Below, piece by piece: positions 1 through 6,900 of a stretch of DNA of 9,478 nucleotides (position 1 is its first letter; each line of letters opens with the position of its first letter). The DNA comes from Gammaproteobacteria bacterium (GTDB taxonomy: Bacteria; Pseudomonadota; Gammaproteobacteria; Steroidobacterales; Woeseiaceae). The notes below the pieces were generated by a model. It searched no databases and was not told where the DNA came from. It saw only the letters and a program-made list of their open reading frames with translations. The translations under genes and the position numbers were made by a program. The DNA is taken from NCBI GenBank assembly GCA_030641695.1, contig DAOWGY010000247.1, forward strand, positions 1-9,478, read 5' to 3'.

Positions 1-183
1 GCCAATCGATTCGTGCAGATCCTCACGACGCAGACCACACGGCTCGCGAAAGCGCCAGGAATGCTGGCAGGCACTGCGCCCGGCAACGCAAGCGAACCGG
101 AGTCGAATGTGCAAACCTTCGGCATGCCGGACCCCGACGATTCGGATGAAGCCAGCGACGAGTTGTACGATCCGAATTACTGA
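1..183 (+). CDS. 3' end of an unrecognised gene (partial, acidic C-terminal tail)
   Basis: Reading from base 1 the frame is open for 60 codons and closes with TGA at 181-183. The visible part begins ANRFVQILTTQTTRLAKAPG, a short basic, threonine-rich stretch. It ends in a strongly acidic, probably disordered tail (MPDPDDSDEASDELYDPNY) containing about ten Asp/Glu residues. I do not recognise the family and assign no function. The tail looks like a hydrophilic C-terminal extension rather than a catalytic domain. The gene lies 21 bp upstream of the MscS gene on the same strand, so the two may be co-transcribed. The start and most of the protein lie left of the window. That this is coding is supported by the frame being open to the edge and by the close same-strand spacing; an accidental frame cannot be fully excluded. 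Confidence 0.55.
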   Translation, partial: ANRFVQILTTQTTRLAKAPGMLAGTAPGNASEPESNVQTFGMPDPDDSDEASDELYDPNY

Positions 184-204
184 GACCACTTCTAGCGCCC
201 GGCG

Positions 205-1275
205 TTGAACGAAGTCACTGCGCAGATCGATAGAGCGGCCGAGTTGCTCGGCCCGAACCTGTACGTGCAGGCGGCGTTCATAGCGCTGGTATTCGTCATT
301 ATCGGCAAGATCGCCGAGTGGATTCTGTCGCGCATGATCGGGCGCGTCGCGAGACGCTCATCGACAGAGCTTGATGACAAGCTGGTCGCGCTATCCCATA
401 AGCCCATTTTTATTTCCTTCGTACTACTGGGCCTGGGCATGGCCACACGGCGAATCGGGCTGCCCGGCGCAGCCGAATTCGCCACCCTCGGCGCGCTCAA
501 GACCATCGCGATTCTGGTCTGGTACAACTTCTTCCGTCAGTTGACCGACCTCGCCGTACAAGTCGTGCGCGATCGCAGGACCAGCAAGTTGGTGCAGACC
601 GGCATGCTGCAGTTACTGCAAAACGTCGTCAAAGTGGCGATGTTTGCATTATTCGTATATTTCATCTTTCTCGCCTGGCGTATCGACCTTACGGCGTGGA
701 TTGCCTCCGCCGGCATCATCGGTCTCGCATTGAGTTTTGCCGCCAGAGACACGCTGTCGAATCTATTCGCCGGCGTGTCAATCGTTGCAGACGCGCCTTA
801 CAAGACCGGCGATTTCATCATCATCGAATCGGGCGAGCGCGGCATCGTTACGCATATCGGCTTGCGCAGTGCACGCCTGATGACGCGCGACGACGTCGAG
901 ATCACGATTCCGAATGGTGTCATCGGTAACGCCAAGATCATCAACGAGGCCGGGGGGCCGTCGCAAAAGCACCGCATTCGTACCGCTGTGGGGGTTGCCT
1001 ACGGTTCTGACATCGACAAGGTGATCGCCACGCTCGAACAGGTTGCCGCTGACAATGAGGAAGTGTGCGAGCACCCTGCTCCGCGCGTGCGCTTTCGACA
1101 ATTCGGCGAATCGAGCCTCGACTTTGAATTGCTTTGCTGGATCAATCACCCCATTGATCGCGGTCGACTGATGCATGAGCTGAACTGCTCCGTGTACAAG
1201 GCGTTCGAGGCCAGTGATATACGGATTCCGTTCCCACAGCGCGATCTGCACGTGCGCAGCATGCCGGATGGTTAG
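205..1275 (+). CDS. MscS-family mechanosensitive ion channel
   Basis: This is a small-conductance mechanosensitive channel of the inner membrane, of the type that opens under membrane tension to release solutes during hypo-osmotic shock. The product is 356 residues. Hydrophobic helices are visible at about 18-41, 66-84, 92-112 and 140-158, followed by the pore-lining helix at 161-190. That helix has the Gly/Ala packing pattern of MscS TM3 (ASAGIIGLALSFAARDTLSN). The beta domain follows: DAPYKTGDFI at 196-205, then VEITIPNG at 231-238, where MscS proteins carry a conserved IPN. The alpha-beta C-terminal domain ends with the family-typical IPFPQRDLHV at 341-350. With five helices it is larger than E. 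coli MscS (286 residues, three helices). The start is TTG at 205, because a TAG at 193-195 closes the frame upstream; no strong ribosome-binding site is visible, and a TTG at 253 is an alternative. It ends 6 bp from the convergent lipoprotein gene. Confidence 0.92.
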   Translation: MNEVTAQIDRAAELLGPNLYVQAAFIALVFVIIGKIAEWILSRMIGRVARRSSTELDDKLVALSHKPIFISFVLLGLGMATRRIGLPGAAEFATLGALKTIAILVWYNFFRQLTDLAVQVVRDRRTSKLVQTGMLQLLQNVVKVAMFALFVYFIFLAWRIDLTAWIASAGIIGLALSFAARDTLSNLFAGVSIVADAPYKTGDFIIIESGERGIVTHIGLRSARLMTRDDVEITIPNGVIGNAKIINEAGGPSQKHRIRTAVGVAYGSDIDKVIATLEQVAADNEEVCEHPAPRVRFRQFGESSLDFELLCWINHPIDRGRLMHELNCSVYKAFEASDIRIPFPQRDLHVRSMPDG

Positions 1276-1281
1276 CTTGCT

Positions 1282-1884
1282 CTATTCTTCGTTGCGGCGC
1301 CGCAGCTCGTCGCGAACCTCGCCGAGGTCACTTGGCGGCTCGGTCTCGGTCTCGGCCATCGGCGCATTGCCCGCGTCAGATGGCGGCGTGATGTCCGGCT
1401 CATTGTAGACGCTGTTTCCCGCCGGCACGGGGTCTTCGACCGGTTCGGGAATGACCGCCAGTGGCACGTTGCCGGTGTCATTTGACGTGGAGTCTGCTGC
1501 CTCGTCCGGCGGCAATTCGCCAAATTGCGCGAGATACGCGGCCTCCTCGCGCCGTCGTTGCGCTTCGGCGGCACGGCGGCGTGCCTCCGCGGCAGCCTCC
1601 TGGGTGCGCCTGAGCGCCTGACGCTTGCGCTCTGACTGCGCCTCGAACGCGGCGCGACGCGTCTCATCTTCGCGGGCAGCAACCAGCTTGTTCGCCTCGC
1701 GCGCATTGACGCATTCGGCCACATAGCGGTTCTCCGGACGGTTCTGCGCACAACGCACCAGCGCCGCCTCCAGCACGATCGGATTCTCCACGAACTCCGC
1801 GACCGAGCGCGGCGGCGGCGGCTCGCTACAGCCTCCGAGCAAAATCCCGATTCCGATCCAGATTGTTAGTCGCGTATAAGTCAT
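1282..1884 (-). CDS. Small lipoprotein with EexN-like N-terminal domain and charged coiled-coil extension
   Basis: The 200-residue product starts with a lipoprotein signal peptide: hydrophobic stretch 6-18 and lipobox LGGC with Cys19 as the lipidated residue. Position +2 is Ser, which favours outer-membrane sorting. Residues 28-64 carry the spacing typical of EexN-family lipoproteins: a V..F.ENP motif (28-35), Cys45 and Cys58 followed by N60-A61. EexN was first described as an entry-exclusion lipoprotein of conjugative plasmids, but relatives occur widely on chromosomes without known function. Residues 62-118 are very rich in Ala, Arg and Glu and probably form a single helix or coiled coil. 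Residues 120-186 are proline-rich and acidic, probably disordered, and the protein ends in a short charged segment. The two cysteines may form a disulfide in the periplasm. The start is ATG at 1882-1884. There is no conjugation gene nearby, so a role in exclusion is not implied. The gene is divergent from the LplT-PlsC gene and convergent with the channel. Confidence 0.8.
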   Translation of the reverse strand: MTYTRLTIWIGIGILLGGCSEPPPPRSVAEFVENPIVLEAALVRCAQNRPENRYVAECVNAREANKLVAAREDETRRAAFEAQSERKRQALRRTQEAAAEARRRAAEAQRRREEAAYLAQFGELPPDEAADSTSNDTGNVPLAVIPEPVEDPVPAGNSVYNEPDITPPSDAGNAPMAETETEPPSDLGEVRDELRRRNEE

Positions 1885-1936
1885 TTCACGAAAAAAATTG
1901 GCTAAATGGTAGAAATTTCAGCGTTCTGCACACGCG

Positions 1937-1945
1937 ATCATATCA
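1937..1945 (-). promoter_or_regulatory. Candidate extended -10 promoter for the lipoprotein gene
   Basis: On the minus strand this reads TGATATGAT, an extended -10 (TG, one base, then TATGAT, 5/6 to TATAAT). It would start transcription near 1930, giving a leader of about 46 bases before the ATG at 1884. No good -35 lies 16-18 bases upstream; a perfect TTGACA (revcomp 1950-1955) sits only 7 bases away, too close to pair with it. The call rests on motif match and position only. Confidence 0.3.
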
Positions 1946-1991
1946 TCGCTGTCAAGCGCGACGAGGCGCGCGAGTTCGCAGTTTTGGACGG

Positions 1992-2000
1992 TGATATAGT
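1992..2000 (+). promoter_or_regulatory. Candidate extended -10 promoter for the LplT-PlsC fusion gene
   Basis: The plus strand reads TGATATAGT, an extended -10 with TG one base before TATAGT (5/6 to TATAAT). The -35 region (about 1971-1977) is poor, which is tolerated in extended -10 promoters. Transcription would start near 2007, leaving a leader of about 25 bases before the GTG at 2032. If this promoter is used, the ATG at 1906 cannot be the start codon. Confidence 0.35.
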
Positions 2001-2015
2001 GGCGGCGGCTTTTGC

Positions 2016-2021
2016 GGGGGA
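2016..2021 (+). promoter_or_regulatory. Ribosome-binding site supporting the GTG start at 2032
   Basis: A GGGGGA run lies 10 bases before the GTG at 2032-2034. The in-frame ATG at 1906 has no purine-rich site ahead of it. This site, together with where family similarity begins, decides the start in favour of 2032. Confidence 0.4.
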
Positions 2022-2031
2022 AAAATCTAAC

Positions 2032-3918
2032 GTGTCAGATCAGAGCCAGTTCCGGTTACTCGGTCAACGCCGCTTCGCCCCATTCTTCATCACGCAATTT
2101 CTAGGCGCGCTCAACGACAACATATTTCGCAACGGCCTGGTCATCCTGGTTACATTTCAGGGCGTGCTCGTCGCCGGCATGGATCACAGCGCACTCGCGA
2201 ACGTGGCCGCCATCTTGTTCATCCTGCCGTTCTTCCTGTTTTCCGCCACAGCCGGACAGTTGGCGGACAAATACGAGAAATCGATGTTGATGCGACGGAT
2301 CAAGCTACTTGAAATCAGCCTGATGGTCATTGCGGCGATCGCATTTGTTACGGAAGCCCATGTCCTGATTCTGCTGGTACTTTTCCTGATGGGATGCCAG
2401 TCGACTTTGTTCGGTCCGGTCAAGTACGCCTATCTGCCACAGAGGCTGGCTACTGATGAACTTGTGGGCGGCAACGCGCTTGTCGAGGCCGGCACGTACG
2501 TCGCCATTATCCTCGGCCTGATCGTCGGCGGTCTGGTCGTCGCGATTGGTCCTGGATCGCGGACGCTGCTCGGCGCCTGCCTGATCGGTGTCGCGATATT
2601 CGGCTACCTGGCGAGCCGCAGCGTGCCGATAACACAAGCGGTGGACCCCGAACTCACCGTTAACTGGAATCCGTTGACCGAAACCTGGCGTATCGTGGGA
2701 TTTGCGCGCGAAGAACGCGTGGTATTCCTGTCGATACTCGGTATTTCATGGTTCTGGTTCTTCGGCACTGCCATGACCGTACAACTGCCGGCCTACACGC
2801 TTGTAATCCTCAACGGCAACGAGGCGATCACGACAAGCCTGCTGGTGGCATTCGCGGTCGGCGTCGGCGTCGGTTCACTGCTTTGCGAGCGCATGTCCGG
2901 GCATCGCATCGAACTCGGCCTTGTGCCGTTCGGCTCGATCGGTCTCAGCGTATTTGCGATCGACCTTTACTTCGCTGAGCCTGTCGCACTTACCAGTACG
3001 GTGACAACGGTCGGCGATTTCCTGAGTCGTCCCGGAACCTACCGCATACTCGCCGATATCGCGCTACTCGGTGCCTTCGGTGGCTTCTACAGCGTGCCCC
3101 TCTATGCGTTGATACAACAGCACTCCAAACGCAAACATCTGTCGCGCATCATTGCCGCCAATAACATTCTCAACGCAATCTTCATGGTTGCCGCATCCGG
3201 ACTCTCGATCCTGGTCCTGAAGATGCTGGGCTTTTCGATACCCGAGCTTTTCCTCGTACTGGCGCTGCTGAACGCTCTTGTCGCGATCTACATCTACTCC
3301 CTGCTGCCGGAATTCCTGATGCGTTTCCTGGCCTGGATGCTGGTCAACATCATTTACCGGGTCCGGCCGACCGGCATTGAGAATATCCCGGACAAAGGGC
3401 CCGCCGTGGTTGTCTGCAACCATGTGAGTTACATGGATCCCATCCTGCTGGCCGCGTCCATTCGCCGGCCGATGCGCTTCGTGATGTACTACAAGATATT
3501 CAAGCTGCCACTGCTACGGTACTTTTTTCAGCATATGAAGGCGATTCCGATTGCGTCGGCACGTGAGGACGAGCAATTGATGAACGAGGCATTCGAGAAG
3601 GTCGACGCAGAACTCGAGAAAGGCAGCATCGTCTGTATCTTCCCGGAGGGCGGAATCACCCGCGACGGCGAGATACAGCGCTTTCGGCCCGGAATCGAAA
3701 AGGTCATAGCGAATCGAGCGGTGCCGGTCGTGCCGGTCGCACTCGGTCACCTCTGGGGCAGCTGGTTCAGCCGCGGGAAAAGTGGCGGCGTTCGCAAGAT
3801 TCCGGGTCGCCTGTTTGCCCGGGTACCAGTCATCGTTGGCGAACCGGTCAAGCCCGGCGACGTCACTGCTGCGAAACTCGAGATGCTCGTTCGAACCTTG
3901 CGGGGCGATCTGCGCTAG
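2032..3918 (+). CDS. MFS lysophospholipid transporter (LplT-like) fused to a PlsC-type acyltransferase
   Basis: A 628-residue inner-membrane protein with two domains. Residues 10-425 form an MFS transporter of the LplT type: FITQFLGALNDNIFRNGLVI (18-37) and the TLFGPVKYAYLPQ motif (125-137) are characteristic, with about 12 hydrophobic helices. Residues 445-625 form a glycerolipid acyltransferase with the catalytic NHVSYMD (463-469; NHX4D, His464 and Asp469), FPEGGITRDG (537-546) and FRPG (551-554). LplT flips lysophospholipids inward and the acyltransferase re-acylates them, so the fusion probably repairs or remodels phospholipids. Related triple fusions add an Aas acyl-ACP synthetase domain; here the protein stops after the acyltransferase, so activated acyl donors must come from elsewhere. 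The GTG start at 2032 is preferred over an in-frame ATG at 1906: the extra 42 residues show no transporter-like character and overlap the candidate promoters. The stop codon lies inside a CTAG shared with the next gene. Confidence 0.9.
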   Translation: MSDQSQFRLLGQRRFAPFFITQFLGALNDNIFRNGLVILVTFQGVLVAGMDHSALANVAAILFILPFFLFSATAGQLADKYEKSMLMRRIKLLEISLMVIAAIAFVTEAHVLILLVLFLMGCQSTLFGPVKYAYLPQRLATDELVGGNALVEAGTYVAIILGLIVGGLVVAIGPGSRTLLGACLIGVAIFGYLASRSVPITQAVDPELTVNWNPLTETWRIVGFAREERVVFLSILGISWFWFFGTAMTVQLPAYTLVILNGNEAITTSLLVAFAVGVGVGSLLCERMSGHRIELGLVPFGSIGLSVFAIDLYFAEPVALTSTVTTVGDFLSRPGTYRILADIALLGAFGGFYSVPLYALIQQHSKRKHLSRIIAANNILNAIFMVAASGLSILVLKMLGFSIPELFLVLALLNALVAIYIYSLLPEFLMRFLAWMLVNIIYRVRPTGIENIPDKGPAVVVCNHVSYMDPILLAASIRRPMRFVMYYKIFKLPLLRYFFQHMKAIPIASAREDEQLMNEAFEKVDAELEKGSIVCIFPEGGITRDGEIQRFRPGIEKVIANRAVPVVPVALGHLWGSWFSRGKSGGVRKIPGRLFARVPVIVGEPVKPGDVTAAKLEMLVRTLRGDLR

Positions 3919-6900
3919 TCAATCGTCGATTCGTTGCCTGCCGTAACCGGTTCCGCCTCACTGTCTGCAACAAGGCCCAGCCTCGTTTGCCATTCGTCGA
4001 GTAGCTCGTCCATATTGCCGAACAGCCCGGGCCCCTCGGTCGCCGCAAATTGCAGCTTTGCGACACTCACTGACCCGGCCCGCGCGATCGGCATGTGAAT
4101 TTCGTTTCCCGTCGAGGTTCCTGAGCCGACAACGATACCGGCTCCGTGCATCGGTTTAGGCCCGAAAATCGCATCGAGCCAGATCAATCCGTTGGTTGAC
4201 GAACTGGCGCGATGTAACCATCGCGGCGTGCGAAATATCACCCGCGAGCCTGCCGAATTGAACGCAACATCTTCGACTGTATCCGGCAGGCTGATCGACG
4301 AGCCACCGATGCGACCCTCCGCGAGGCTGAACTGCTGCGCCAGATTGTCTTCATCCACCAGCACAAGGTAACGGCCCCGCGGTGACGCGCGCAGCCATCG
4401 AATCGGCGCCGTACCCTGCCAGATTTGCTGCATGCTCCAGACGCCGGGCTCGTCTCTGGCGATCACGCGCAAAGCGCCGCTGATACCGCCGATGTAGAGA
4501 TGGTCGTCGTCTGCAAACGCGGCGCCGGCGTGATTCTCACCTGGCACGAATTCGACAATGACATCGCCGCTTGCGGCATCCAGGAGCACGGCACGGCCAC
4601 CGCTCATGACGGCTAGCGTGGACGCGTCCGGAGAAAACTCGAGAGCATGAATCGGACCACCTGGCATGTCCGCCCTGTAAGGCAATGGCCGGCCGTCGGA
4701 AAGGTCCCAGACACGTACCGTGTCATCCGCCGCCGCGCTTGCAACCAGGCGCCCATCGGAGCTGGCGGTCAGCAATCGGACCGACGTGTCGTGTCCAAAG
4801 AAACTCACGTCCTCGACGGTGGCCGCAAGGGCCTCGGCGGAAACGTCGGCGGGCAGCACGTGAACATGCCCACCACGATCGCCAACGACAATGCGGCTCG
4901 CGTCCGGCGTTACCGTGACCACGGCGTCGCCCGACGGTGTCCAAATCGCGTGCCTCGCTTCGTCGCCAGCCACGCTAACAGGGGCGCCCTCTGTCGGCAC
5001 CCGCCAGAATCGCACGGCGCTATCCGGCCCACCGCTCAGCAAAACGCGTTCATCGCTGCTGAACGCGAGTAATCCGCTGGCCGCCCTGGTTCCCGCAGCG
5101 CCAATTGCCGGACCTGTCTGGTGTCCGTCGCTGGCGCGATAGATCTGGTATCCACCACGCGATCGTCCGGCAACGACACTGGTTCCTGACGGGGAAAAAA
5201 CCAGTTGCCAGCGTCCCTGACCGCGTTCCTCGAGCAATGGCAGCGCCGGTCGATCCACGCGCCACATGGACACCCCGGACTCGCCGTAGACAACTCCGAG
5301 TACATCCCCACCCGCCGCGAGGCTGATGGCGCTCGGCTGAACAGGCAAGTCAATCTGTGCGAGCATGTCACCGCTTCGGAAATCCCAGACGCGAACCGCC
5401 CGATCGAAGTCCGCGACTGCGATGCGGGTGCCGGCCGCGTCCAGCGCCACCAGCGCGGGGACTCCGGCGATGTCGAGTTCCGCTTTGATACCAGCTTCTT
5501 CAAGAGACCAGAGTTCCAGCCGCGTATCACTGTCGCTGCTGCTCTGCGCAAACAGGTGCATGCCGTCGGCAGTAAGGCGTGAGTTCATGCTCGCACTCCC
5601 CAGCCGCATTGTGCCGGCACGATCACCGGACGTGGTGTCCCAGACGTTGACGGTTTCGAGCGTTGCCGTAATCAACCGCCGGGCACCGGTGTCCACGCCG
5701 ATCACCTGTTCGTTCTGACTTAGCGCAATCGCACGAATCGGCTTGGCAAATGCCAGATCCCAAACGCGGGCGCTATCACTCTGCATTGCCCTTGCGACTG
5801 CGTGCCGGCCATCCTCACTGATCCAGAAATTTTCAGTGTCGCGCTCGACCGGATCCGGGATATGCAAACCGCGCTGAAAATCCTCGACGGCGCCCTGGGA
5901 ATTCAGTGTCAGGTTCCAGCCAACAAGATGACCGGCAACCCCGAGCGCTTCGTCGCGCACGGACAGGCTCCAGGTGCCATTCAGTTGCTCGCCGATGAGT
6001 TCTTTCAACTGGGCGGAAGGAATGCGAATGTCGTCATTGCTCGAGGCACGTTCGCGACCCGTTTCTATTTCGACGGCGCGGCCCGAAGGCGCAATGATCT
6101 TGATGCGCAAATCAGCAAGTCGGGGATGGCTGATGTTCAACGTCAGCCCGATTCGATTCACTTGTCCCTCGCGATCCACGATCACACGGCGCACCAGCGG
6201 CGATACTTCGAGTGCCGTCATGTTCCAGGGCTCCGAGCGTTGCAGGCCTTGCGGCGTCAGCGACCATTGCGTGACCTGCGCGCCCTCTGTGGCCGTCAAC
6301 AACAGATTGTCCGGATCGAATACCACGCCCGCCGCCTGCCGCGCCGGCAGAGTCGCGAGCAACAGTGGATAGTCGTCGCCCACCAGCATCGCCGCTCGAT
6401 GCCTGCGCTGTGACGTGGACAAAACAAGTGATTGCAGCGAGGCAATCAGCGCTGTGTCACGCTGCTCCAGTCGCGTGGCCTCGCCGACGCGCCGGTCCCA
6501 GAACGCAGCGCGCAGTTCATCGGCCAGCCTCCCGGCGCGCGGCAACTCGGCAGCCATCCCGGCGATAGAGTCAATCTCGCCGACGTCGCTTGCGACAGCC
6601 GCGCGCGTCTGCAGGAAGTTTCGGTACAGGTTGTCGGCCGAAGCCGCGTGGCCGGGGAAGGAGCGCATGTTGAGCCACGCCGCTTCCGCAACCTCGAGCT
6701 CGATGGTCGCCGATGTCAGGACGTCGACGTATGCCGCCGGCAGCCACTGTGTATAGAGGAAAGGTATGGCGACCACGAGCAGCAGCGCCACTACTGCAGC
6801 AAGGGGCGCGCGCCAGCGCGTCGGCAGGTTCTCATTCGCCCAGCGTGCCGTGAACACCGCCTCGTAGATTCGATTGCGAACGTACAAGTCACCGTTGTCA

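Noticed and set aside
778..1251. Minus-strand open frame of 157 codons opposite the channel gene
   Set aside because: Antisense to the conserved MscS pore and C-terminal domain; a shadow frame.
1950..1955. Perfect TTGACA -35 box on the minus strand
   Set aside because: The best -10 is only 7 bases away, and the sequence 17 bases downstream (TGTGCA) is a poor -10, so it is probably chance.
1906..2031. N-terminal extension of the transporter fusion from the ATG at 1906
   Set aside because: The 42 extra residues look unlike transporter sequence, lack a ribosome-binding site, and overlap the candidate promoter; GTG 2032 starts exactly where LplT-like sequence begins.
4701..5770. Recurring short DNA motif around CCCAGAC (e.g. 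near 4706, 5384, 5638)
   Set aside because: The copies fall at blade ends and encode the repeated V-W-D of WD40 units on the minus strand; they are protein-repeat codons, not a DNA repeat or array.
5802..6413. Plus-strand open frame of 203 codons
   Set aside because: It lies antisense inside the WD40/P-domain gene, whose frame shows clear domains. The translation is low in hydrophobic patterning and matches nothing known to me; it is a GC-rich shadow.
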